From: Gnetum montanum
Lineage: Eukaryota > Streptophyta > Gnetopsida > Gnetales > Gnetaceae
Direction: 5' to 3'
Length of the DNA stretch: 20,353 bases
Assembly (NCBI GenBank): GCA_015680685.1
Contig: MNCI01001293.1
Coordinates: 1 to 20,353, forward strand
A program made the position numbers and the translations under genes. Of this stretch, positions 1 to 9,662 are shown piece by piece (within the stretch, counting starts at the first letter, position 1; every line of letters starts with the position of its first letter). The notes under the pieces were generated by a model. That model worked only from the letters and a program-made list of their open reading frames with translations, had not been told where the DNA came from and did not search any database.

Positions 1-137
1 GAAATTCACATCATTATCATTACAGGTGCCTGTTGAATTGATAAAATTACCCTAGGATATCTTCATGCTTGCCCATGTCCTCATCTTACACCATTAATTT
101 CAAGAAAATCATTAAAAATTCGGTATTTTCCATGTGT

Positions 138-186
138 CACACGTGATATCGTGTACGCGATATCGTGTCCTATTTTTCTATAAATA
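138..186 (+). promoter_or_regulatory. Internal promoter-like block: GATATC palindromes and TATA box
   Basis: Two GATATC-centred palindromic motifs, one running into a G-box (CACGTG at 140-145), lie just upstream of TATAAATA at 179-186. The same arrangement of motif and TATA occurs in the U3 of LTR1 and LTR2. The sequence after the TATA does not resemble the R-U5 of any LTR here: no AATAAAG site, no tandem CTTGGTAA units and no CTCATCA end. It is therefore read as an internal promoter ahead of ORF3 rather than a truncated 5' LTR. Whether it is active cannot be told from sequence. Confidence 0.5.
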
Positions 187-362
187 GGAACCCCCGCTGC
201 AACACTTAGCATCATTTTGCCATTTACATGGGGGGAATTTTTGAAATTTTTCTCTACAACTTGCGCTTGCATGACCTTCACTTTTTCACTCAAATCTTAC
301 GTGTTGGTGCTTCGATTTTAATTCCGTTTGAACCTGTTTGAACCCAGAGTGTTCAGTTTAGT

Positions 363-376
363 TGTGGGGGAGAGAC
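363..376 (+). other. Internal polypurine-tract-like motif
   Basis: TGTGGGGGAGAGA, preceded by GTTTAGT, resembles the plus-strand priming tract found just before 3' LTRs of Athila/Tat elements (a TTTAAGTGTGGGGG-like sequence). It sits about 280 bases upstream of ORF3 and is not followed by an LTR. It could be a second, internal polypurine tract, or simply a G-rich run in a 5' leader. The flanks 1-137 and 190-626 otherwise show nothing recognisable. Confidence 0.3.
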
Positions 377-626
377 ACTTGCCGAAAAGTGCCTAAATTT
401 TTTGAAATTTATCATCACCCAAAGGACATCAATTAGGATAATTAATACTAACACTTAGAAGAATGGTGCCAAAAATCATATGACCTTAGGTACACCGGGA
501 GATTAAAATGAAACCCACCTAAGGCATAGGAACTATTATCATAATTTTTGGGCACAATCACATGATAACATAAGATCTTTAATTGAAGACATGTAGTAAG
601 GTATAACTTGATTTTGAAAAAAACCT

Positions 627-654
627 TACTAACTTTTGGCCCGTGTGATTGTAG
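627..654 (+). promoter_or_regulatory. Candidate 3' splice site directly before the ORF3 start
   Basis: A TACTAAC branch-point match at 627-633 is followed by a T/G-rich stretch and TTGTAG, with the AG at 653-654 immediately before the ATG at 655. The branch A to AG distance is about 22 bases, in the usual range. A spliced subgenomic mRNA would fit what is known of the env-like third ORF in some Athila-group elements, for example barley Bagy-2. No donor can be fixed; AG|GTAC near 487 is only one possibility. Confidence 0.45.
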
Positions 655-3423
655 ATGGTCTCGAAATGTGCACAGCGAGAGGGTCCTACTCAAGGTGAAG
701 CGGAACAACCTCGGAGAGGTGGAAGACGGGTCCCTGCTAGACAACATGCAGAATAGGAGGTGAAATCATTTAGCATCCATCAAGAAGAACCTCCTACAAG
801 ATAGTCTAGGCAGGCAGAAAGAGGAGCTGCTGTTGTGCCTCAACTAGGACAACAACTCATGTTGTCCCCAGAATATGTTCAAGCTATCCATACGAAGTCC
901 ACAGTTGCTGCGGTGATTGTGGGGCTTAACTTTGAACCTTTTGTAGAGTTTTCTCTTGAAGCTGTTAGGGATCACCTTCAAGGATCTCTATTATGGCATG
1001 TCCTCTCTGAGTGCGGTGCCTGGTACTTAAGTGAAACATACCTGTTCTAGCACAATAAGGAGCAAGGTACCATGGTTAATATTTGTGGTGTGACAGTAGA
1101 ATTTTTTGCACAGGAAATTTTGGAAGTGTTAAACCTTCTGAATTCAGGCCCCCATGTTGCTCAATTATCTACTTGATCAAACCTTGATGTGCGAAAGGAT
1201 TGGTTAGAGAAGGCTTATGGCAGAGATAAAGCTTTTGGTGAGCTGATGATGGAAGAGCGGGTTTATTTCAAAATTGGAACCTATCACCTCTTCCCCATAA
1301 AAGGTTTGAAAATAATATCTATGTATGCGGAAAGGGGATGTGCAGTGTTGATGGGAAAGATTAACGCTAACCTTCCCCATCTATATTTGACGGAGATCCT
1401 AAGGTGATTCGAAGAACGGAAGTCAGGGAAGATGGCATTGCCTTTTCCCTACCTTATTAAAAAACTATGCCAACAGGTTGGTATTCAGGGATATACAAAT
1501 GATGTCCTCCGAAAGGCCCAAAATTCTTCTTATGCTAAGTTATTAAAGGTGCCAGCTCCAAGAAAGAGCACTGGTGAAGAGCTGGGGCTAGATGAAGAAG
1601 AAGAACAGATGAATGGATCACCTACAACTCAACTTGCAGGACCCAGTCAACCTCTAGCCACAAGTCCCAGCTAACAACAAGAAGCAAGACCCAGCATAGG
1701 CTAGGATCAGCCACCGCAGTCGCAAGACTATAGACCATCGATGAGGCATCTTAGGACCATCACCAAGATGGTTAGTTGGGGAAGTCATGATGACAAAAAT
1801 CTCTTCCACATCATCGATGATGCCAACCAGCATACTATTTAGTTAGATCACACAAGGGTTGAATTATCAATTTAAACAAAAAGAGGGGGAAGCAGATGGT
1901 CACAACAGATCTCTGGAAACGTGGCATCTTTTCAAGTGCAGTTAGAGATTGGTGAAGGGGCCATTGTGGTGGTCATGCAACACCAGGATGCCATAGAAGC
2001 TGCTGAAGTGGTTGCTAACCATATCAAAGAATCTTTCAATATACCTGTTGTGCCATTAGTAGATCTTTTAGGAGAATGGGATGCTCAAACTCTTGTCGGA
2101 ACCTCAATGACTCCTGCGGAACATGAGGATGCACTAGACAGATTGCTTCAAATAGGACAAGTTTTGATGTCTCTATTTGACATCCCCCAGGATGTAACAA
2201 CAATTCAATCAGACCTCATTTCCATAAAGGGGAAGCTGGTCATATCCAAAGTAAGGGTAGAGCATGCTGAAGCTGAAGTCTAGAAACTACAAGATTAGCT
2301 TGTAGCCTTACAAGAAGCACAACGAGATCCTTTGCAATTTGTTCCGATAGACCAGCTAGATAATTTCAGAATCGAGTAATTAACAAAACTAATTGTAGAA
2401 AATAAGAAGGTGGCAGAAGAAAAGGAGAAGGCCACTTGGGATGCCTCTGCAGCTCAAGCATAAACTCATGTGCATCTTAAGGCACTCAGGGCCTTAGAAG
2501 AAGAGAACAAGTAGTTGGTTGCAGATAACCTTCAGTTGACTTCTATGGAGAAAAAAAAGAATGCTCTTGATGAACACTTTCATCAATTACGAGAACATTT
2601 CATTCAGGTCAACCAAGATGTAAGTTGTTTAGCCATAGAAAATCGAACCCTCTCAATGGAGGAGGTATGCATTGTTCACTAGAAATCAGCCATCGAGATA
2701 AGTGCGTGACAGAATGAGGCTAAACGAAACAAGAAGCTAAAGGGGCATTTCTGTGATCAGGTGGGGATGTACAAACAAATCCTGGAGAAGGAGATCCACA
2801 TGGCCAAGGCTCAAATCAACAACATCAGTGCTCAGCACACTGATTGGAGGGCCATATTGGACACTTACACCTTCACCCACCAAGCGAAAATTAAGAACTG
2901 GGACCTGCAGATCCAAGACTTAACTAAATACATGGAGATAACAAACTTTAGATATGCCAACCTAGCCATGTTAATAGCAGGATGCCTGAGGTCAGATCTT
3001 GAGCAGTAGGTAGCTTCCACCCACATAAAATATGAAGCAGAATTTGCAGAGCATAAGAAGTTGGCTGAGAAACTAGATGTCGCAAATTCTAAACTTATGG
3101 TGGTAAAAGAAAGCTACCAAGGATATAAATATGTTGCAACCAACTTGGCTCAACAGCTAACAAAGCTTCATGAATACAAAGACAAAGCCAGAGCCTATGA
3201 CAAGGAATGATGGGTGTTCACAGCATGGTATGTCAAAGCTAATCAAATGTTTCTGCAACTACCCTGTCTGTGGGAAGTGCCAACTCCGTCAAATATCGAA
3301 ACATCAGCATGGACGGCACAAGATCCTCAGACTGAAGAGGAGAAACTCTAGTCCATACTTCACCACCATCAAGTTTCAAATTTTGGAGCACAAAACAAAG
3401 GAAAAACACCCATGGAGGAGTGA
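655..3423 (+). pseudogene. ORF3 of element A: plant-transposon-type domain plus coiled coil, 19 in-frame stops
   Basis: One reading frame runs from ATG 655 to TGA 3421-3423 (922 codons) and is broken by 19 internal stops (11 TAG, 4 TAA, 4 TGA) with no detectable frameshift. A basic, glycine-rich N-terminus leads to a region at about residues 60-305 that includes WHVLSECGAWYLS and LPFPYLIKKLCQQVGI. Its pattern of an aromatic stretch, hydrophobic core and FP-LI-LC-GV box resembles the 'putative plant transposon protein' family often found beside Athila/Ogre-type elements. A Q/S/P-rich linker follows, then a long heptad-rich, charged coiled-coil region (about residues 420-850). No transmembrane helix or signal peptide is evident, so an envelope role is not supported. 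It ends 192 bp before LTR1, the env-like position. The family match is by pattern and the function unknown. Confidence 0.7.
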
Positions 3424-3584
3424 CCACCACCAGGAACTACATGAGTTCCACATTTTTGTAGTTGTAGTATTTTTTCTCTATGTTGTGTCTCCCCACACTG
3501 CGGCATTAGCCCATTTCTTTTTCCAATTAATAATCCCATACCTATCCACTATGTAATCACTGAATCTTGTTCTCCTTGTAACTT

Positions 3585-3615
3585 GAGGATGAGTTTTTAT
3601 TCAGTCATGGGGGTA
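3585..3615 (+). other. Polypurine tract region of element A
   Basis: CTTGAGGATGAG followed by a T-rich stretch and CATGGGGGTA ends directly at the TG of LTR1. A GAGGA-AG...GGGGG arrangement before the 3' LTR is characteristic of Athila/Tat-type elements and fixes the LTR start at 3616. The stretch 3424-3584 between ORF3 and this tract has no other feature. Confidence 0.65.
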
Positions 3616-3640
3616 TGATGAGACGTGATTCGCATAGGCC

Positions 3641-3746
3641 GCGATATTGTGTACATGATTTCGCATCCACCACGATATTGCATCCCCCATGATATCGCAT
3701 ACGCAATATCGCATCTTCCCTACGATATCGCGTATGCGATATCGTA
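3641..3746 (+). repeat. U3 palindrome array of LTR1
   Basis: At least five GATAT(C/T)-centred units are packed into about 105 bp. The last forms a near-perfect hairpin: arms TACGATATCGC (3721-3731) and GCGATATCGTA (3736-3746) around a 4-base loop, ending 15 bp before the TATA box. Such repeats are plausible enhancer or binding sites; this is inference from position. Confidence 0.75.
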
Positions 3747-4094
3747 GTCCACTACCATATCTATAAATAAGACACAGCTCTCCCTTGTTTAAGGATCCTA
3801 GTTTTAGAGTAGTGAAGCTCTGGCAGTTTGATCCCTCCAGAGTTAGATTTTTTTCCCATGTCTACCTGTAGTGTGGTGAATGTAATTGTATGGTGTCTTT
3901 ATTTGAGTGTGCCATACTTGGACACGCACATGACTGGCAATAAAGATTGAGATTACTTCATCATTGCAGAATTCACTTTGTCATCTATTTATTTATTATT
4001 TATTTAATGTTATTTACCATTTTCTGTCTCTCAACCTTAAACTCCTAGAACGCGAAATGAGTATGACTTGATGACGAGCATTTAAGTATGACTG

Positions 4095-4220
4095 CTTGGT
4101 AGCCTAGTGGTGTAGCTAGGATCTATGCTTGGTAACCCAGTGGCATATTTGGGATCTACACTTGGTAATCCTAGTGGTGTACCTAGGATCTATGCTTGGT
4201 AGTCCCAATGGTAGTCATGC
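4095..4220 (+). repeat. U5 minisatellite in LTR1, four units of about 33 bp
   Basis: Units start with CTTGGTA at 4095, 4128, 4161 and 4195, each with a YYYAGTGGYGTA-like middle and GGATCTA end; the fourth is partial. The other LTRs carry only about two recognisable units (LTR4 12909-12960; LTR2 and LTR3 on the minus strand near 6165-6235 and 10035-10110), so copy number differs between elements. Confidence 0.75.
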
Positions 4221-4556
4221 ACGAGGTCCAAGATGTGTACGGTTGATCAAGGAATCGGTTGCTCGTCGCACTTAGGCTAGATTAGATTCTCTTACCCTTT
4301 TCCTCCTAGCTTAGCTTAGTTAATATTCTTTTCCATTGCCTTTAAAAGTAGCATAGATTAGGAACACATCATACACCTCATCTGGACTAAACCATATGTG
4401 ACAAATGCAATACTAGTCCAGGTGGAAAGACAGTGAACTGTGACCTAAGGATAACTGTCTAGGTGCCACAATTAGTCTATCTGCGGAGTTTGACCAGATC
4501 ATGCGTGCGACACTCATTTCATATGGTTGAGTGTAGGGGTACCTCGCCACTAATCA

Positions 4557-5688
4557 ATGATTATTGACCTTTGTTACTTTAAGATTTTGGTCATGTTGAG
4601 ATTTTTTAACATTCTCTCATTTGTCTATTTATCCTTCTTCTTTTTCTACCCACTTAATAAGCTCTTGGAATTGATGGGTTCATAGTTCATATAGTTGACC
4701 TAGGGCATACATCCCTAGGGTCTCCCTTGTTTCAATATGAAGCCCATCCATGATGTGATACATTAGCCTTTCCTCAAAGAACCCATGGGCTGAGCATTTT
4801 TTTAACAATGAATAATATCTTTCTAAGGCCATGTTTAAGGGTTCATGTTACCCTTGTTTGCACTCTTGGATTTGTCTCCTCAAGGTTGACAATCCTACAC
4901 AGGTTTGATATCTTTCATTAAAGAGTTCCATCATTGTCATCCAATAGTGAATTGATTTCAACATTAAAGACCTGTACCATACTTTTTCTTGGCCAATGAG
5001 TGTCATAAGAAAGAGCTTAAGTCTTTGCCACCCATTATCAATGTTTTTCCATGCACAGGCATCATAGAAGGCTTGTAAATGATGTTGTGGATCTAAATCA
5101 TAGCCTCCTAAGAACTTGGGAAATTTGTTTAAATCAAGCTTGGGTAGATAGCTTTCCTTACAATGCCTATGGGATATTTGAATAACCTCTATTATATGAA
5201 TTAGTGGCTAGCACAAGTTCATCATCACTAATTAGGTTGTGAATTTATGAGTTGAGATGATGTTGTCTTTGTTCATGTTGGTGTTCTTGATTTTGCCCAT
5301 GGGTTTGATTTTTATTTGTATGTTGACCCCTTGAGGAATAGTCATCTATGTCATGACTTGACATTGAAAGAGAAAAGGATGAGAGAGAACTAGAAGACTC
5401 ATCATGAGTTTTGTAAGTCTTCCAATCATCCCCTAATGTACTCTTGCTAACCATTGAGAAGGTCCAAGGCCTTATAGGCCTCCTCATTCTATGGGATGTC
5501 TCATCTTCACTAGAGGTATCTGAGTTGGATGACAAGAGTACTTGCAAATCATTTGGGTATCCATAAACATATGAAACACCTACATAAGATTGCGTACTTC
5601 AAACTTCTTCTTCATCATAAATTTCATTAGTTCTCCAATGAATTGCCTCACTAGTTGTTGCGTTATTGTTGTCCTATGAGAGAGACAT
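4557..5688 (-). pseudogene. gag of element B' (5' fragment)
   Basis: Gag forms the retrotransposon particle. The minus-strand frame opens at ATG 5688 after a short leader. The N-terminal part (longest open stretch 5547-5245) is rich in serine, aspartate, histidine and glutamine. The capsid-like core follows at about 5150-4640, with the plant retrotransposon gag pattern: KFPKFLGGYDLDPQHHLQAF, then W-RLKLFL, then a FNERYQT-like segment and LRRQIQECKQG. Stops and small shifts interrupt it, and it ends abruptly at 4557 against LTR1. Its N-terminus differs from that of gag B and gag C, which begin with a segment absent here, while the core is shared. Confidence is high for gag, lower for the exact start. 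Confidence 0.75.
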
Positions 5689-5803
5689 TGTTGTGAATTA
5701 TGTGTGAATCAATTGAATTTAATTTTTTTATCTGAAAGATATATCGTTAATACCTTGTTATAGCGATCTTATATGATATAGCTAATCTAGATAACTAGCA
5801 CCA

Positions 5804-5822
5804 TCCCCAGTAATGATGCTAA
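5804..5822 (-). other. Primer-binding site of element B' (tRNA-Asp type, decayed)
   Basis: On the minus strand the 19 bases directly after LTR2 read TTAGCATCATTACTGGGGA. Against the Athila-type tRNA-Asp site TTGGCGCCGTTGCCGGGGA, 13 of 19 match and all six differences are G-to-A or C-to-T. This places the 3' end of LTR2 at 5823. Confidence 0.8.
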
Positions 5823-6663
5823 AGATGAGTGGTGAGGTACCCCTACACTCAACCATATAAATACAAATGTGTATGTGCAATCTGGTTGAACTCTGTGGAC
5901 AGACTAGTTGTGGCACTTAGATAGTTATACGTTGATCAAAGTTCACTATCTTCCCACTTGGACTATTATTTTCTTTGTCACATATGATTTAGTCTAGAGT
6001 AAGGTGTATGATGTGATTTCTAATACTATGCTATTCCTAATGATAATGAGAAATAATTTTATTAAGCTAATAAGTAACAAGAAATAAAATCTAAGCTAGC
6101 CTAAGTGCAATGAGCATCCATCCTTGATCATTTGTACATATCTTGGACTTCGTGTACAAATTTTGGGATTACCAAGCACACATTGCTCGAAGCACTACTA
6201 GATACACTACTAGGTTACCATGTAGTTACACTTAAATATTTGTGATTAAGATGTACTCATTCTGCATTTAGCAATAGAAATAGTAAATGATGATAAAAGA
6301 AATATCAACTAAGAAAACACCAATAAATAATTAAAAACTAAGTGAATGCTATAATGATGGAGTAATCTTGATCTTTATTATACGTGTCCAAGTACATCAC
6401 ACTCGAACAAAGGTTCTATACAATTACAAGCATCACATTGTGGACATGCACTTAGGAAAAAAACTAAAATTGACAAGAAGACTTCTAATGACTAAAAAAA
6501 TATCTAATGCTCTAATTCACTCTTCCCCATGCGCCTAAGTGCTATATTTATAGGCTAACACAGGTATCATGATATCGTGTATAGGAAATCATATCCAGGC
6601 TATGATATCATGTACTTGATATTGTGTACCCAATATCGGGGCCTAGCAAATAGTGAATCATCA
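5823..6663 (-). repeat. LTR2 (841 bp), 5' LTR of element B', GATATC-type U3
   Basis: On the minus strand it starts TGATGATTCAC and ends CACTCATCT, next to the PBS. U3 is about 111 bp with GATATC/GATATT palindromes aligning to the start of LTR1 (shared TAGGCC-CGATATTG-GTACA). TATAAATA lies at 6552-6545 and AATAAA at 6379-6374. The U5 end matches LTR1 and LTR3. On its 5' side it abuts protease coding sequence of element B, with no polypurine tract. Confidence 0.85.
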
Positions 6664-7010
6664 CCTAGTTCATTTTTCTTGGATATTTCTAAAGATAGAT
6701 CCCTTATACCCATATTTGCATCAACTGTGCTGAACCAAGCTCTTCCCATAATGATGGGGAAGTCACTTTTGTAGTTTTCCACTTTGATTACTAGAAAAGT
6801 AGTAGGATAGAACCACCCACAATCTATGGTCACAATGTCCTCTACTAATCCTAGAGGGATAGTAATTGAATGATTTGCTAACTCTAGACAAATGTTGCTC
6901 TTCTTGAGAGTTGGTAGGTTCTAGGCCTTGTACATGTCATAAGAGATGAGATTAACTTTAGAACTAGAATCAAGAAGAGCTTTGCATGGCTCATGATCAG
7001 TGATCTGCAA
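6664..7010 (-). pseudogene. Retroviral-type aspartic protease of element B (truncated)
   Basis: The protease cleaves the Gag-Pol polyprotein. On the minus strand CKALLDSSSKVNLIS marks the active-site region; the family motif is D-S/T-G, and here the glycine codon reads AGT (Ser), one G-to-A change from GGT, so it would be inactive. Downstream come PLGLVEDIVTI, a conserved TTFLVIKVENYK strand and the FPIIMGRAWFSTVDANMGIRD block, all shared with element C (15041-15360). Coding stops at NELG, where LTR2 begins (6663). A stop also lies in the segment following the active site. The longest clean piece is 6833-6664. Confidence 0.8.
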
Positions 7011-9545
7011 TTAAATAATTGGACTCCCTAGGTTAGATCTTTTAATAGGGAGATTTCAAACATTGATCTAGTTGAAAAAAACATGAGTTAGCATCACAAT
7101 GTGGATCCTAGGTGGCACTTGGTTTGAAGGACACTTGAAGGTGTTTGATGTAGAGGATGAGGGTGTTGGAGATGTAGGAGAATCAACTGGACTATATTGT
7201 GAGGGTTGAAGAGGACTACTGGGTTGGAAGAAAGGTCTTTTTCTTGATTGATTGTTTGGACCACTTGGCTAGAAAGCTAGTGTACAACCCTTGTAGCATT
7301 TTGTTATTACAGTTGTGAAGGAATCTCACCTTGCATCGATGGAGTAGGAGGTAACTGGGCTGAAGGTGGAGGTGTGTGTGCAGATGGATGTAGAGGATGA
7401 TATGGATATGGGTTTTCCCCTCAAGTAGATGGTGACTATGTTCGGTGGTACTCTAGAGGATAATAGTGATGCTAAAATGATGTATGACTTGTAAAACTTC
7501 TAGGGGAGATAGGTTGTTGAACATAGTACCCATATGGATTTGGTTTCCTATAAGGGGTACTATTGCCTTGGCAATGACATTCCCCATGATTGTGGTTGGT
7601 ACTAGTATTGGTATTATTCATAATGTTGTGGAGGGGTTCCACTTGGTTAGTAAGCCTATTTTTGCTAGTGGAACTACCTTAGATTTCCTTGAGAATAAGA
7701 TAATCATCTAGGTGCCTGCCTACATGCTAGTTGAGGATTCAAGGAATACATCCCAGACTCCTATAAGTGTGACACCATAGGGAAACTTTCCTTTGGATGT
7801 TCGTATTGATAGATGTCACAATCAGTTTCCACAACTTCCTCTACTACTGCAGCTTTGCCCTTACATCTTTGGTAGGCACATTTAGCTTCTTTTCACCATC
7901 TACAATTGTGATCACTATTTTGCTCTTTGGATTCTTCATTGATCTTCATAGAATTTTGAAACTTTTCATCCAAAGAGTTCCATAACTTGGCAACCTTTGC
8001 CAAAATGTCAAAAATAGACTTTTAGATGGGCAAGGTTTTCTTGTTCATCACTTAATCAAGTGTTGACTCCTCCTCATCACAAAATCATACCTCCCATTTT
8101 CTAAGGGAAGGATCCCTGTTATATTCTTCTACACTTTCCCTTTTTCATAGCTTATCTTCTTCTTTTACTACCTACTCAATTAGCCTTTGAATCTAATGAG
8201 ATCTCAGTTCAGAAAATCTTCCTTGGGATACACCCCAAGGGTTCTTCTACTTTCTACTCTAAGCCCATCTATGATGTGGTGAAGTTGTTCTCTCTGAGAA
8301 TAACCATGGCTAGGGTATTGATGTAAGAGTGAACAATATTTTCCCATGGTAGCATCCAAGGGTTCATGTGTTCCTTGTTTCTAGCCTTGGATTTGGCTTC
8401 TCAAATTAGATACTCTAGAGTATGTCTAGTAGTTGTCATTAAATAGCTTTGACATGGTACTCCATCTATGGATAGATTTTGGCTTCAAAGACTAGTACTA
8501 GGTTTTAGCTTCTTTGATGAGTATCTTGGGGAAAAGCTTAAGTTTCTGGCATTCATTCTCTATGTTTTGTAAGGCACAGGCATCATGAAAAGCTTGTAGA
8601 TGTGTTTGCAGATTAGAATTATATCACCCCTTAGGATATTATTCATGTTTAAGTGCTTGATTTGACTATCTTTCATATGCCTGGTTGGAATTTTAACTAC
8701 CTCTGCAATGTTGAGAATACTTTGAGTCGCTAATAGAGGTTCATCATCACCACTGTGTTGATGATGTCGATGATGGTTTTGATCACCCCTTCAGTCTTGG
8801 TGGCCTTCACAGTCATTATTGTCTGATTGATCACCTTCATCATGATTGTTTTGATGGTGGCTTCTATGAGAACCGTTAGATGAAGAGGAATGTTTGGAAT
8901 TGGATGAAGAGGAAGGTGGACTACCACTACCACTGTAGTGTCTACCATCACTCTTTTGCTTATTACAATTACCATTTCTAGATCCCTTGTTATTATGATG
9001 CTTGATTAAGTCCCTACCTTAATTACTGCTTTTTCTTGAACCTAGTTTATTAATAGTGGATTGTAGGTTTAGGTTCACACCCTCATCACTAGTATTAGGG
9101 GGTAGAGAATCTTCATGTTGAGAACCTTCAAAGGAAGGATCCTCATTATCATCTTGATCTAGTAGGAATAAGAGATTAGTGAAATGTTTCTACTTCATAG
9201 CCTCATGGATTTTCTCTCAACATTAATCTCATTTGCGTTGTGTTTCAATGGAATAGTAGTTTCGAGTGTCATATCCATTCACAACATATTCTTCATGAAG
9301 ATATACTATGCCCAACTTCTTAAGGGTTTTAAATAGCATCCCAAGCATAGATCAATTTAGGAGCAAGATGATGTTTCCCTCCATATCACACCATCATAGC
9401 TACTCATCCTGATGTAGGATGCAGGTGAAGTTTGGCACAAACTCATCTAGATGAGTATATACCACTTTGAACTCTTGTGTGACTGGCAACTTCAAATATT
9501 TGTGCTTGTGAGAAGAAGAAGAAATTTTTCAAATTAAAATAAAAT
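7011..9545 (-). pseudogene. gag of element B (full length, many stops)
   Basis: On the minus strand, a type-II N-terminal segment at about 9500-9200 (KVVYTHLDEFVPNFTCILHQDE-like pattern) is followed by a low-complexity H/S/N/D-rich stretch (about 9000-8740). The capsid-like core runs at about 8720-8080 (EVVKIPTRHMKDSQIKHLNM, then EAKSKARNKEHMNPWMLPWE). A charged nucleocapsid-like region near 8000-7750 and a Pro/Gln/Ser-rich linker (about 7700-7050) lead into the protease. The order and sequence parallel element C closely. Many stops and several frame changes make it a pseudogene. No start codon can be fixed; the leader 9546-9662 has no ATG in a useful frame. Confidence 0.75.
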
Positions 9546-9662
9546 TATTAGTGTGCTTTTATAATTCTATGTGTAGTGGAAATGATATTGACCTTTAGGT
9601 TTGTAAAAAGATATTAATGGTATTTACCTAAACCTAAATAGCACGTGTTTCAACAAACAAAG

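Larger units (their letters stand above)
1..4556 (+). mobile_element. Element A: 3' part of an Athila-like Ty3/gypsy retrotransposon
   Basis: The segment holds, in order, a promoter-like block, a long degraded ORF (ORF3), a polypurine tract and a complete LTR. Its 5' part lies outside the window. The adjoining sequence from 4557 is gag of another element on the opposite strand, so A most simply inserted into that gag; the expected 5-bp target duplication on this side would be ATGAT (4557-4561), and its partner is off-window. No gag or pol of A itself is seen. Assignment to the Athila-like group rests on LTR similarity to the neighbouring elements whose PBS and pol are visible; the insertion order is inference. 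Confidence 0.75.
3616..4556 (+). repeat. LTR1 (941 bp), 3' LTR of element A, GATATC-type U3
   Basis: It begins TGATGAGACG and ends CCACTAATCA, imperfect inverted ends of the TGATGAG...CTCATCA type. U3 is about 146 bp of GATATC-centred palindromes up to TATAAATA at 3762-3769. A polyadenylation signal AATAAA lies at 3939-3944. U5 carries tandem repeats of about 33 bp, and the last 200 bp (4350-4556) match, in opposite orientation, the end of LTR2, giving an inverted repeat across the window. Neighbours are the polypurine tract on the left and opposite-strand gag on the right. Confidence 0.85.
4557..6663 (-). mobile_element. Element B': 5' part of an Athila-like element (LTR2, PBS, gag)
   Basis: Read on the minus strand: LTR2, primer-binding site, a leader of about 115 bases after the PBS, then gag, cut at 4557 by element A. 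Its GATATC-type U3 differs from that of LTR3, which belongs to the element (B) upstream on the same strand, so LTR2 is more likely the 5' LTR of an insertion into the B protease than the 3' LTR of B. The expected target duplication flanking LTR2 would be CTAGG; the partner copy is off-window. Confidence 0.65.

Noticed and set aside
1-460. Truncated 5' LTR at the window start, suggested by the GATATC palindromes and TATA box
   Set aside because: Nothing after the TATA matches the R-U5 of the other LTRs: no AATAAAG site, no CTTGGTA units, no CTCATCA end and no PBS before ORF3.
655-3423. Stop-codon reassignment or programmed readthrough in ORF3
   Set aside because: All three stop codons occur, 19 times, and pol of element C shows the same pattern at conserved Gln and Trp positions; ordinary deamination decay explains it.
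655-3423. ORF3 as a retroviral-type envelope gene
   Set aside because: Only the position fits. No signal peptide, transmembrane segment or cleavage site is seen; the C-terminal half is a soluble-looking coiled coil.
4557-4585. Decayed PBS following LTR1
   Set aside because: TTGACC-TTTGTTACTTTA only fits with an added gap, and the sequence continues as opposite-strand gag of B'; LTR1 also has a polypurine tract on its left, so it is a 3' LTR.
6577-6774. Plus-strand open frames over the protease of B and minus-strand frames over the protease of C (15033-15422)
   Set aside because: They are complements of the recognised protease coding strand and have no family features.
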